From Microbacteriaceae bacterium UBA1487 (GTDB lineage Bacteria; Actinomycetota; Actinomycetes; Actinomycetales; Microbacteriaceae): a DNA stretch of 64,000 bases. A program made the translations under genes and the position numbers. Below the pieces are notes generated by a model that was given only the letters and a program-made list of their open reading frames with translations, searched no databases and was not told the origin of the DNA. Each line of letters begins with the position of its first letter. The first letter of the stretch is position 1. This document shows, one piece after another, positions 32,915 to 42,311 of this stretch. The DNA lies in assembly GCA_002325245.1 (NCBI GenBank), contig DCRR01000001.1, positions 23,813 to 87,812 on the forward strand, given 5' to 3'.

Positions 32915-33538
32915 TCAGCGTGCCGCGGTCTCCGGCTCGATCTCGCCTTCGAGCACGATGTCGCCGTGCTCGTCGCGCGAGGAGGCAGCCGTCTGCTCGG
33001 CGGCCCAGCGCTGCTGATCGGCGACGACCGGGTCGACCGGATCCGTTTCGTACTTCCAGCGCTCGAGGTCGAGCCCGAACAGCTTCTTGGCGCGGCGCGG
33101 GTGCGCAACCCAGTCGACGAGACGCTCGCGGTACTCGCGCAGGCTCTGCTCGGCTTGGAAGCTGAAGCTCACCGAGTTGACGCGCATGTCGGCGAGCTCG
33201 TGCGCGGCCCAGTCGGCTGCCATCGCGGCGCCTGAGATCGGGAGGAGTCGCACCTGGATGTCGGCGGCGGCGGCCAGCTGCTGGGAGTGATCCTTGGCGG
33301 CGGCGGACTGACTGTGCCAGGTGGCGGCGTGCGTCGCCGCGGCGACGAGGGCGGCGACGGCCGCGGCACGTGTCTCCCGGTCGCGCTGGTCCACGAGTCG
33401 TCGGGTCGCCGAGCGGCCGATGGCCGCTCCCATGAACCCCGCGATCAGGACGGCGAAGAACGGCAGGACCGTTCCCGTCACGAATTGCTGGCCGTTCGCC
33501 GACCAGAACCATTCCACGAAGCTGTTCCACCACTGCAT
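32915..33538 (-). CDS. membrane-anchored hypothetical protein
   Basis: 207 residues. One membrane segment near the N-terminus (about 18-42, TGTVLPFFAVLIAGFMGAAIG), then a charged, mostly helical cytoplasmic part with an alanine-rich stretch (ALVAAATHAAT) and aromatic SFSFQAEQSLREYRERLVDWVAHPRRAKKLFG. ATG at 33538 follows a leaderless -10. No family name recognised; the type is common in Microbacteriaceae. Confidence 0.75.
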   Translation of the reverse strand: MQWWNSFVEWFWSANGQQFVTGTVLPFFAVLIAGFMGAAIGRSATRRLVDQRDRETRAAAVAALVAAATHAATWHSQSAAAKDHSQQLAAAADIQVRLLPISGAAMAADWAAHELADMRVNSVSFSFQAEQSLREYRERLVDWVAHPRRAKKLFGLDLERWKYETDPVDPVVADQQRWAAEQTAASSRDEHGDIVLEGEIEPETAAR

Positions 33539-33544
33539 AGCCGC

Positions 33545-33550
33545 ACACTA
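33545..33550 (-). promoter_or_regulatory. -10 box, leaderless promoter
   Basis: On the minus strand TAGTGT, six-base gap (GCGGCT), ATG at 33538. Confidence 0.6.
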
Positions 33551-33641
33551 TCCCCGGAATGCGCCGCATCCCGGTTGATTCGTGCGAGCGCGTCGAACTC
33601 TCGGGGGGCGCTCAGCCACGCCTCATCGCGCGCGGGCGTCG

Positions 33642-33911
33642 TCAGCCGTAGCGCAGGGCGTCGATCGCCTCGTCGACGTCGTCGAACTCCCCGAGCTCGG
33701 TCAGCTGCGACGCCCCGCGCGCGAGGCGCTTGCTGACCCACCGCGCGCCCGGCTCCGACGGCTCCCGGGGGTCGAGGTAGCCGAGGACCTCGCCCGAGCC
33801 GAGCACGACGCGGTGAAGCCCGCTCGCGAGCGCGACCACGCGGATCCCGTGGCGGAGGTGCCGGGGCGCGAGCTCGCCGAGTGCCGGCATTCGTTCCCGC
33901 AGCAGGTTCAT
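33642..33911 (-). CDS. small hypothetical protein
   Basis: 89 residues, basic-to-acidic with a final acidic helix (ELGEFDDVDEAIDALRYG). No membrane segment or known motif. The start ATG 33911 is supported by a leaderless -10 six bases upstream. Confidence 0.65.
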   Translation of the reverse strand: MNLLRERMPALGELAPRHLRHGIRVVALASGLHRVVLGSGEVLGYLDPREPSEPGARWVSKRLARGASQLTELGEFDDVDEAIDALRYG

Positions 33912-33917
33912 GGGCTC

Positions 33918-33923
33918 AGACTA
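33918..33923 (-). promoter_or_regulatory. -10 box, leaderless promoter
   Basis: On the minus strand TAGTCT, six-base gap (GAGCCC), ATG at 33911. Confidence 0.6.
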
Positions 33924-34889
33924 GGTCGAACCACCGACGATGGGGATGCTGGCGGTCGATGGCGGAAGTGCGAGATCCGCCGCCACCACCGTCTTGGCCG
34001 CGCGTGCCGTCTGCGCGAGCACGATGGCGATCAGCACGATCGCTGCGCCGAGCAGCTGGACGGCGTCGAGCGTCTCGCCGAGCCAGATCCAGGCGAAGAG
34101 GAACGCGAACAGCACCTCGCTGGAGGCGACCACGCCGGCGGCGGTCGCGGGGAGGTACTTGAGCGCCGTGAACGAGAGCAGGAATGTCACGAACGAGCCG
34201 CCGATCGCGGTGACGATCAGCGGGATCCACAACGGCAGCTCGAAGCTGCCGTGGGAGCCTCCGAGCTCGGTCGGCTGCGCGAAGATCGATGGCTCGAGCT
34301 CCCACCAGCCGCTGAAGATCGCCCAGAAGAGCGTCGCGAAGGCGCCCGTCCAGAAGGCGACCGCGAGCGGCGAGGTCCGCGTGACCTGCCGCTCTCCGAT
34401 CACGAAGTAGATCGTGAGGGATGCCGCCGCGCCGAGGCCGAAGAGCACCCCGAGCGGGTTGAGACTGCTCGCCCAGATCTGGGCGACGAGGGCGAGCCCC
34501 GCGAGCACGAGGCCGATCGCGATCCACAGCCGTCGCCTGACCTTCTCGCGGAAGACGAAGAAGGCGACCAGGGCGACGAACAGCACCGCGAGGTACTCCA
34601 GCAGCAGCGTGATGCCGACCGGCAGCAGCGCGAGCGCCGCGGCGTAGCTTGCCTGCAGCAGGGCGAGGCCGAACACGCCGAGCACGGCCATGATCGCGAG
34701 GCCGCGCCAGCCGACGCGGAACCCGCGGGGGTTCAGGATCAGCAGGGCGATGCCCGCGCTGAGGGCGATGCCGAGGGTGCGCAGCAGGGTCAGCTGGGGT
34801 GCGCTGAGATCCGTCTCCAGGATCAGCTTCGTCAGGCTGCCGTTGGCGCCGAACAGGATGGCCGCGAGCAGCGCGTAGACATAGCCCAT
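33921..34889 (-). CDS. EamA (DMT superfamily) transporter
   Basis: 322 residues, about ten membrane segments in two EamA repeats. Signatures: YALLAAILFGANGSLTKLILE at the start and VVASSEVLFAFLFAWIWLGETLD in the second half. Immediately downstream of the aldo/keto reductase (the ATG directly follows the preceding stop), so the two are probably co-transcribed. Likely an exporter of a small metabolite; substrate unknown. Confidence 0.88.
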   Translation of the reverse strand: MGYVYALLAAILFGANGSLTKLILETDLSAPQLTLLRTLGIALSAGIALLILNPRGFRVGWRGLAIMAVLGVFGLALLQASYAAALALLPVGITLLLEYLAVLFVALVAFFVFREKVRRRLWIAIGLVLAGLALVAQIWASSLNPLGVLFGLGAAASLTIYFVIGERQVTRTSPLAVAFWTGAFATLFWAIFSGWWELEPSIFAQPTELGGSHGSFELPLWIPLIVTAIGGSFVTFLLSFTALKYLPATAAGVVASSEVLFAFLFAWIWLGETLDAVQLLGAAIVLIAIVLAQTARAAKTVVAADLALPPSTASIPIVGGST

Positions 34890-35912
34890 CTAGACCCGGC
34901 CCGTGCCCTGCACGGCGAGCGGCTCGATCACGGCGAGCTCGTCGGCGCTCAGCTCGAGGTTGTCGAGGGCGCCGAGGCTCGACTCGAGCTGCGCGACGCT
35001 GGAGGCGCCGATGAGCGCGCTCGTCACCTGCGGATGCCGCAGCACCCAGGCCAGCGCCAGCTGCGCGAGCGACTGTCCGCGCGCCTCGGCGATGCGGTGC
35101 AGGCCGCGCACTCGCTCCAGGTACTCCGGCGTGAGGTTCCTCTCCGTCAGCCAGCGGCCTTCGGCGGCGCGCGAGTCGGCCGGCACTCCGTTCAGGTAGC
35201 GGTCGGTGAGCAGGCCCTGGGCGAGCGGCGAGAACACGATGCTTCCGGCGCCGACCTCGTCGAGCACCGGCAGCAGCCCCTCTTCGACGGGGGCGCGATC
35301 GAACATGTTGTAGCGCGGCTGGTGGATGAGCAGCGGGATGCCCTCAGCGGCGAGCGCTGCGGCGGCTGCGCGCGTCTGGTCCGGAGCGTAGTTGGAGATG
35401 CCCGCGTAGAGCGCCTTGCCGCTGCGCACCGCGTGCGCGAGCGCGCCCATCGTCTCCTCGATCGGCGTCTCGGGGTCGGGGCGGTGGTGGTAGAAGACGT
35501 CGACGTAGTCGAGGCCCATGCGACCGAGCGAGGCGTCGAGCGAGCTCAGCAGGTACTTGCGCGACCCCCACTCGCCGTAGGGCCCGGGATGCATGTAGTA
35601 CCCGGCCTTGGTCGAGATGACGAGCTCGTCGCGGTACGGCGCGAAGTCCTCGGCGAAGATGCGCCCGAAATTGGCCTCGGCGCTGCCCGCGGGCGGACCG
35701 TAGTTGTTGGCGAGGTCGAAGTGCGTGACCCCGAGGTCGAAGGCGCGGCGCAGAATCGCGCGCTGCGTCTCGATCGGGCGGTCGTCGCCGAAGTTGTTCC
35801 AGAGCCCGAGCGAGATGCGGGGCAGCAGCAGCCCGCTGCGCCCGGAGCGGGCGTAGTTCATCGAGTCGTAGCGGGTGTCGTCGGCGACATAGGGCGGAGG
35901 CATCCTGAGCAT
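34890..35912 (-). CDS. aldo/keto reductase, YghZ/Kv-beta-like
   Basis: 340 residues from ATG 35912. TIM-barrel NADPH-dependent reductase resembling L-glyceraldehyde-3-phosphate reductase: THFDLANNYGPPAGSAE with catalytic Asp/Tyr, STKAGYYMHPGPYG with Lys, VDVFYHHRPDPETPIEET with His, and SPLAQGLLTDRYLNGVP plus VTSALIGASSVAQL as the coenzyme-binding end. Start chosen from the leaderless -10 (TACGCT). Substrate specificity not determined by sequence. Confidence 0.9.
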   Translation of the reverse strand: MLRMPPPYVADDTRYDSMNYARSGRSGLLLPRISLGLWNNFGDDRPIETQRAILRRAFDLGVTHFDLANNYGPPAGSAEANFGRIFAEDFAPYRDELVISTKAGYYMHPGPYGEWGSRKYLLSSLDASLGRMGLDYVDVFYHHRPDPETPIEETMGALAHAVRSGKALYAGISNYAPDQTRAAAAALAAEGIPLLIHQPRYNMFDRAPVEEGLLPVLDEVGAGSIVFSPLAQGLLTDRYLNGVPADSRAAEGRWLTERNLTPEYLERVRGLHRIAEARGQSLAQLALAWVLRHPQVTSALIGASSVAQLESSLGALDNLELSADELAVIEPLAVQGTGRV

Positions 35913-35918
35913 GGTCTC

Positions 35919-35924
35919 AGCGTA
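35919..35924 (-). promoter_or_regulatory. -10 box, leaderless promoter
   Basis: On the minus strand TACGCT, six-base gap (GAGACC), ATG at 35912. Confidence 0.6.
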
Positions 35925-35993
35925 GAACCAGCGGGGCGGAACGAATCGTGCGTCGTCGTTGTTGTTTCTGGATGTTCCACCATGTTCGGAAAG

Positions 35994-35999
35994 TAAGGT
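35994..35999 (+). promoter_or_regulatory. -10 box, leaderless promoter of msrA
   Basis: TAAGGT, six-base gap (CACTTC), ATG at 36006. Confidence 0.55.
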
Positions 36000-36005
36000 C
36001 ACTTC

Positions 36006-36533
36006 ATGCGCACATTCGTTCTCGCCGGTGGTTGCTTCTGGTGCCTCGACGCGGTCTACCGCACGCTCAAGGGCGTGCACGACGTCGTCTCCGGCTACAC
36101 CGGCGGCGACCTGGCGAATCCCAGCTACGAGGCCGTCTGCACGGGTCAGACGGGGCACGCCGAGGCCGTGAAAGTGGTGTTCGACGAGGCCGTGATTCCG
36201 GCGGAGGTCATTCTCGACGTGTTCTTCACGCTGCACGACCCGCGGCAACTGAACCGCCAGGGCAACGATGTCGGCACGCAGTACCGCTCGGCGATGTTCT
36301 ACGCCGACGCGGCGCAGAAGGCCGAGTTCGAGGCGGCGCTCGCGCGGGCAGCCGAGTACTGGGATGGCGGCATCGTGACCCAGCTCGAGCCGCTCGGCAT
36401 CTGGTTCGACGCGGAGGAGTACCACCAGGACTTCTTCGCCAAGAACCCGACCCAGGGCTACTGCCTCGCGGTCGCCCAGCCGAAGGTCAACAAGGTGCGC
36501 CGTTCCTATGCGGAGTTCGTGCGGGCGTCCTAG
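36006..36533 (+). CDS. msrA: peptide methionine (S)-S-oxide reductase
   Basis: 175 residues, normal MsrA size. Active-site GCFWC near the N-terminus (C10, with C13), the conserved VVSGYTGG and GHAEAV segments, HDPRQLNRQGNDVGTQYRS, and a C-terminal cysteine in NPTQGYCLAV that could resolve the catalytic cysteine. Reduces methionine-S-sulfoxide in proteins. Start from the leaderless -10. Confidence 0.96.
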   Translation: MRTFVLAGGCFWCLDAVYRTLKGVHDVVSGYTGGDLANPSYEAVCTGQTGHAEAVKVVFDEAVIPAEVILDVFFTLHDPRQLNRQGNDVGTQYRSAMFYADAAQKAEFEAALARAAEYWDGGIVTQLEPLGIWFDAEEYHQDFFAKNPTQGYCLAVAQPKVNKVRRSYAEFVRAS

Positions 36534-36664
36534 TCGCGGCGCCGTATTCGCCGGGATCTGCCTGAGCGAGACCTCCGTATCGACGGGCAGTCGAGGGGCG
36601 CCTCTGGCGCGGCGCGACGGTTCGGCGTAGCGTGCGAAGTGCACCGGAAAGGAGCTCTTCAACG

Positions 36665-36877
36665 ATGAATGACAAGATGATGACCGGTCAGCGCTGGGTT
36701 GCCTTCGGGCCCGCGGGAGCGGTCGGTTCGATCGAGCACACCGAGGACGGCTACACGGTCCGGATCTTGGAGGATGAGGAGCCGCGGGGCACCTACCCGA
36801 CGCTTCAGGTCGCCAAGAGCGCGCTGCACGCCAGCATGACTCCCGGTTCCGACTGGCCGGAGTTCCACGAGCATTGA
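36665..36877 (+). CDS. small hypothetical protein
   Basis: 70 residues from ATG 36665 behind AAAGGAG. Beta-strand-rich N-terminal part (QRWVAFGPAGAVGSIEHTEDGYTVRILEDEEPRG) and a short helical C-terminus ending in WPEFHEH. It resembles small actinobacterial proteins carried downstream of stress genes; no function known. Confidence 0.6.
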   Translation: MNDKMMTGQRWVAFGPAGAVGSIEHTEDGYTVRILEDEEPRGTYPTLQVAKSALHASMTPGSDWPEFHEH

Positions 36878-36911
36878 GCACCCATCCCGCGGGCGTTTCG
36901 TTCCCCGGGAG

Positions 36912-36956
36912 CACAGGCCCCGGTCCCTCCACATCGTGAGGGGGCCGGGGCCTGTG
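36912..36956 (+). terminator. strong hairpin terminator
   Basis: CACAGGCCCCGGTCCCT pairs with AGGGGGCCGGGGCCTGTG around a short loop. No T-tract, as is common in high-GC actinobacteria. Confidence 0.7.
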
Positions 36957-37075
36957 TCATGTGCGACAGAGCCAGCATGGGCGCACGGATGCCGGGGTTC
37001 CCTCCGGCACGAACGGCGCCCCGGCATCCGGTCGCTCTCGCACTCGCGAGGCGAACCGCGTCGAAGGAGCCGAAC

Positions 37076-37558
37076 ATGTCCGACCAGATCACCGTCACCG
37101 GCCTCGTGGCCACCATCCCGCGCCACCTCGTCACCGGCGAAGGGCTGCCGATCACCTCGTTCCGTCTGGCGAGCACGCAGCGTCGCTACGACCGCAGCCA
37201 GCAGCGCTGGGTCGACGGCGAGACCAACTGGTTCACGATCACGTCGTTCCGCCAGATCGCCCTCAATGTGAACGCGTCCGTGCAGAAGGGGCAGCGGGTC
37301 GTGGTGACGGGCCGGCTGCGCGTGCGCGACTGGGAGAGCGGCGAGAAGGTCGGCACCACGGTCGACATCGACGTCGACGCGATCGGCCACGACCTCGCGT
37401 GGGGCACCGCCAGTTTCACCCGCTCGGTGGCGAGCAGCGTGACTGCCGAGGCCGCCGCCGACCCGCGGCCCGAGCCCGAGTCGGGCGACGAGGAAGGCGC
37501 GGCGGCGGGGGCGGCGGAGGAGGAGGCGACACGCGAGCCCGTCGCGACACCGTTCTAG
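37076..37558 (+). CDS. ssb: single-stranded DNA-binding protein
   Basis: 160 residues from ATG 37076 behind GAAGGAG. OB-fold domain (about 1-115): DQITVTGLVATIPRHLVTGEGLPITSFRLAST and NWFTITSFRQIALNVNASVQKGQRVVVTGRLRVRDWE are standard SSB. The C-terminal acidic, proline-rich tail ends in ATPF. This ending lacks the typical acidic DDDIPF tip, so it may be a secondary SSB rather than the replication SSB. Confidence 0.88.
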   Translation: MSDQITVTGLVATIPRHLVTGEGLPITSFRLASTQRRYDRSQQRWVDGETNWFTITSFRQIALNVNASVQKGQRVVVTGRLRVRDWESGEKVGTTVDIDVDAIGHDLAWGTASFTRSVASSVTAEAAADPRPEPESGDEEGAAAGAAEEEATREPVATPF

Positions 37559-37578
37559 GCGTCGCGACGGACGCGGGC

Positions 37579-37941
37579 TCAGGAGTAGTAGGTGCCGGAG
37601 CCGGCGCCCGTGATCGCGATCGCCACGATCCACCACACGGTCGTCAGAACGATCAGGGCGATCGTGACGTAGCCGAGGATGAACCCGGTGACGGCCATGC
37701 CCTTGCCGGTGCCGTCCATCGACTTCGACTTGGCGACGCCGATGTGCCCGAAGATCGCGGCCAGGACGGCAGGCAGGAAGGCCAGGAACGCCGCGACGAG
37801 TCCGACGAGCGGGATGAGCGCCCAGATTCCGATCACGATCGCCGCGATCCCGAGCGCGAGCGCCGCGATGGCCATGCCGTTCGAGGGCTTGGCGGGAAGG
37901 GGAGCGTAGGCGGGCGGTGTCGGGGGCGTCGGAGTCGTCAT
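37579..37941 (-). CDS. DUF4190-type small membrane protein
   Basis: 120 residues from ATG 37941. Proline-rich N-terminal tail, then three hydrophobic segments. SNGMAIAALALGIAAIVIG with a later KGMAVTGFILGYVTI is the DUF4190 pattern. TACGCT (minus strand) lies seven bases upstream. Function unknown. Confidence 0.8.
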   Translation of the reverse strand: MTTPTPPTPPAYAPLPAKPSNGMAIAALALGIAAIVIGIWALIPLVGLVAAFLAFLPAVLAAIFGHIGVAKSKSMDGTGKGMAVTGFILGYVTIALIVLTTVWWIVAIAITGAGSGTYYS

Positions 37942-38012
37942 GACCGAGAGCGTAGGGAAAATCGCCACGGAGGCCAAGCGTCGCCGCGGTGCGCCGGAGG
38001 CGAGCGTCGCTC

Positions 38013-38018
38013 TAGGCT
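38013..38018 (+). promoter_or_regulatory. -10 box, leaderless promoter
   Basis: TAGGCT, six-base gap (GTGAGC), ATG at 38025; same hexamer as at 11308 and 13039. Confidence 0.65.
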
Positions 38019-38024
38019 GTGAGC

Positions 38025-38495
38025 ATGACTTCGGCTGCTCGTACTCGTGTCACGGCCGTGGCGGTGGCCGTGGGCCTCGCGTTCACCGTTGCCGCATGCG
38101 CTGCTGACGAGCCCGCGCCGATCCCCACGGTGACGGCGAGCGCGCCGCCGACGGCGATCCCGAACCCCGATCCGACGCTGCGACCGGACGGGTCGGCGCT
38201 GCAGAACCTCGACTACTTCGAGTTCGTGCTGACGGCCGCGGTCGACGACGGAGCCGAGTCGGGCGGAGCGTTCGTGGACGCGCTCGTCGAGGCCGGTTTC
38301 GAGCGCTCGGCGATGGAGGTCACGGCCGATCGCACGACCGTCAACCTCGACGCCGACAGCGTCCAGTTCTCGGTGCTGATCAACGACACCTGCCTCGTCG
38401 GCCAGTACGGCGACGACATGGGGCTGCACGTTGCGGCGTTCACGGTGCTCGCGACCGGCACCTGCCTGGTCGGGGAGACCGAACCCGTCGGCTGA
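38025..38495 (+). CDS. DUF6993-like lipoprotein
   Basis: 156 residues. Signal peptide with lipobox VAAC (C25), a proline/threonine linker, then an alpha/beta domain of about 100 residues with two cysteines (DTCLVG and GTCLVG) that may form a disulfide. Resembles the DUF6993 lipoproteins of Microbacteriaceae; family assignment is from memory. ATG at 38025 is preferred over GTG 38019 because of the leaderless -10. Confidence 0.75.
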   Translation: MTSAARTRVTAVAVAVGLAFTVAACAADEPAPIPTVTASAPPTAIPNPDPTLRPDGSALQNLDYFEFVLTAAVDDGAESGGAFVDALVEAGFERSAMEVTADRTTVNLDADSVQFSVLINDTCLVGQYGDDMGLHVAAFTVLATGTCLVGETEPVG

Positions 38496-38534
38496 CCTCG
38501 CGCCCGGGCGTCAGGAGCAGGGCCTCGGCTTCCG

Positions 38535-38540
38535 TAGACT
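38535..38540 (+). promoter_or_regulatory. -10 box, leaderless promoter of ettA
   Basis: TAGACT, six-base gap (CGAGGC), ATG at 38547. Confidence 0.6.
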
Positions 38541-38546
38541 CGAGGC

Positions 38547-40229
<1,683 letters not shown>

Positions 40230-40235
40230 TCGCTC

Positions 40236-40287
40236 GCGCACGCAGAAGCGCCGGCCACCTTCGGGTGACCGGCGCTTCTGCGTGCGC
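40236..40287 (+). terminator. long hairpin with TTCG loop after ettA
   Basis: About 24 paired positions with one mismatch: GCGCACGCAGAAGCGCCGG pairs with CCGGCGCTTCTGCGTGCGC, closed by a TTCG tetraloop. No T-tract. Read from the ettA side it would be a strong terminator. Confidence 0.75.
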
Positions 40288-40318
40288 GGCGTGTTCGCGG
40301 TCGACGCGACCGCACGAA

Positions 40319-40352
40319 AAAGGCCGCCCCGGGTTTCCCCGGAGCGGCCTTT
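40319..40352 (-). terminator. bidirectional terminator for the proVWX operon and ettA
   Basis: AAAGGCCGC pairs with GCGGCCTTT over a GGGTTTC loop; on the minus strand the stem is followed by TTTTTC, making an intrinsic terminator for the leftward operon. On the plus strand TTTCTC follows. Confidence 0.75.
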
Positions 40353-40397
40353 CTCAGTTCATCGCGCGGCGTGAGCCGCGGTCACGAACGAACTGCG

Positions 40398-41315
40398 TCA
40401 GTTGGCGAGAAGGCCCTCGAACGCGTCGGGGTACTCCTCGAGCCACGCGTCGATCGCCTCGGCGTACTGGCCCTCGCCGTACTCGTTGACGACGAGGTTC
40501 TCGAGCGCGCCGTACTGGGCGTCATCGAGCTGGATGTTCGCGATCAGCTCGGCGGCCTCGGGGTGCTCCTCCGAGAAGCCGGCGGTGCCGAGGAAGTGCA
40601 GGCCCTCGGAGCCGCCCATGGCGCCTTCCGGGTCCTCGAGCGTCTTGATGTCGAAGGCCGCGTTGGCCCAGAACGGACGCCACAGCGTGACGACGATGTC
40701 CTCCTGCGCGTCGATCGCGTTGCCGAGCTCGGTGAGCATGGCGGCGGTCGACGAGGTGACGAGCTCGTACTCGCCCTCCAGTCCGTAGGTCGGGATCATC
40801 GTGTCCTGCGTGAGGGCGGTGAGGCCCGCGCCCGGCTCGATGCCGGTGATCTTGCCGTCGAACAGGTCGCCGTTGCCGGCGAGGTCCGCGATCGAGTCGA
40901 TCTCGGTGTAGGTCGGGACCGCGATCGTCAGGCTGGCGCCCGCGTAGTAGGTGCCGAGGTCCTCGATGTCGTCCCCGTACTCCTCCATGTAGGCGGCGTG
41001 GGTGACCTCGGACCATGCCGAGGGGTAGATGTCGACGTCGCCGCCGGCGAGGCCGATGTAGAGCGGAGCCGCCTCGGTGAGGGTCTCCATCTCGACGGTG
41101 TAGCCGAGCTTCTCGAGCTGGTCCTCCAGGAGGTACGCGGTGCTCAGGCCGTCGGTCCATCCGGGGATGAAGCCGAGCGTGATGGTGCCCTTCGAGTCGC
41201 CGTTGTCGGATCCGGCGTCACCGGTCTCGGCGGTCGCGCAGCCGGCGAGGCCGACCGTGAGGGCGAGCGCACCTCCGATGACGGCGCTGCGGCGCACAGT
41301 GTGTCCATTCAGCAT
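40398..41315 (-). CDS. proX: glycine betaine/proline-type substrate-binding lipoprotein
   Basis: 305 residues from ATG 41315 behind AAAGGAC. Lipobox LAGC at C26. OpuAC-type binding protein: GFIPGWTDGLSTAYLLEDQLEKLG, then TEAAPLYIGLAGGDVDIYPSAWSEVTHA, and LWRPFWANAAFDIKTLEDP, which supply the aromatic (Trp-rich) cage for quaternary amines. Third gene of the leftward proVWX-like operon. Exact ligand (glycine betaine, proline betaine or choline) not determined. Confidence 0.9.
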   Translation of the reverse strand: MLNGHTVRRSAVIGGALALTVGLAGCATAETGDAGSDNGDSKGTITLGFIPGWTDGLSTAYLLEDQLEKLGYTVEMETLTEAAPLYIGLAGGDVDIYPSAWSEVTHAAYMEEYGDDIEDLGTYYAGASLTIAVPTYTEIDSIADLAGNGDLFDGKITGIEPGAGLTALTQDTMIPTYGLEGEYELVTSSTAAMLTELGNAIDAQEDIVVTLWRPFWANAAFDIKTLEDPEGAMGGSEGLHFLGTAGFSEEHPEAAELIANIQLDDAQYGALENLVVNEYGEGQYAEAIDAWLEEYPDAFEGLLAN

Positions 41316-41405
41316 GTGAATGTCCTTTCTCTGGTTGTTCCCGGCGATGCGGGCTTGGCAGCGCTCCACGGAAGTTCCGTCGAGCGCGGATTGGGGGAGC
41401 GGCGC

Positions 41406-42311
41406 CTAGCCGGCGCTGCGTGCCACGAGCTCGGCGCGCGCGCTGCGACGGCGCGCGACGATGGCTCGCAGCGAGTGCGGGTGCTCCGCGGGGGTTCCCA
41501 GGGCCGAGGTGACGCGGTCGAGGAAGATCGCGAGGATCACCACGCCGAGTCCGGCTTCGACGCCCATCGGGACGTTCAGGGTCGAGATCGCCGCGACGAC
41601 GTCCTTTCCGAGGCCGTCGGCTCCCGCGATTCCGGCGATGACCGCCATCGAGAGCGACAGCATGATCACCTGGTTGATGCCGCCCATGATGGTGGGCGCC
41701 GCGAGGGGCAGCTGGATGCCGCGCAGGATCTGTCCCGGCGTCGCACCGAAGGCCTGGCCGGCTTCGACGCGCTCGGCGTCGACCCCGCGGATGCCGAGCT
41801 CGGTGAAGCGCACTCCGGGCGGGAGCGAGAAGATGATCGTCGCCACGACACCGGGAACCACGCCGATGCCGAAGAAGATGATCGCGGGGATCAGATACAC
41901 GTAGGCCGGCATCGTCTGCATGAAGTCGAGCACCGGGCGCAGCACGGCGCGGGCCGCGGAGTTGCGCGCCATGAGGATGCCGAGGGGCACCGCGATCACG
42001 ATGGCGATGAGCGCCGCCACGAGAACCAGCGCGAACGTCTGCATGGCAGAGACCCAGACGTCCATGCCGAGAATCAGCAGGAACGAGATGACCGTGCCGA
42101 CGGCGAGCTGCCACGAGCGTAGCGCCCAGCCGATCAGGGCGAAGACCGCGATCAGAACGAGCGCCGGAATCCAGAGCAGCACGTCGGTCAGCGAGGTGAC
42201 CATCCAGTCGAAGCCGGTGTCGAGACCGTCGAACACGATCGCGAGGTTGTCCTTCGCCCAGTCCAGGCCGGTGTCGAACCATTCGCCGACGGGAATGCGG
42301 AACCAATCCAT
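41406..42311 (-). CDS. proW: glycine betaine/proline-type ABC permease
   Basis: 301 residues, about seven membrane segments. The BPD_transp motif is seen as GATPGQILRGIQLPLAAPTIMGGINQ. Early VIAVPLGILMARN is typical of ProW/OpuAB. Its ATG overlaps the ATPase stop by one base (TGATG-type coupling). Confidence 0.9.
   Translation of the reverse strand: MDWFRIPVGEWFDTGLDWAKDNLAIVFDGLDTGFDWMVTSLTDVLLWIPALVLIAVFALIGWALRSWQLAVGTVISFLLILGMDVWVSAMQTFALVLVAALIAIVIAVPLGILMARNSAARAVLRPVLDFMQTMPAYVYLIPAIIFFGIGVVPGVVATIIFSLPPGVRFTELGIRGVDAERVEAGQAFGATPGQILRGIQLPLAAPTIMGGINQVIMLSLSMAVIAGIAGADGLGKDVVAAISTLNVPMGVEAGLGVVILAIFLDRVTSALGTPAEHPHSLRAIVARRRSARAELVARSAG

Noticed and set aside
32661..33538. Integrase or prophage remnant next to the tRNA-Arg repeat
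   Set aside because: No integrase, excisionase or phage gene could be found; only the repeat supports past integration.
33582..35996. 804-residue open frame on the plus strand
   Set aside because: Shadow of the EamA transporter and aldo/keto reductase on the opposite strand, highly charged and low complexity.
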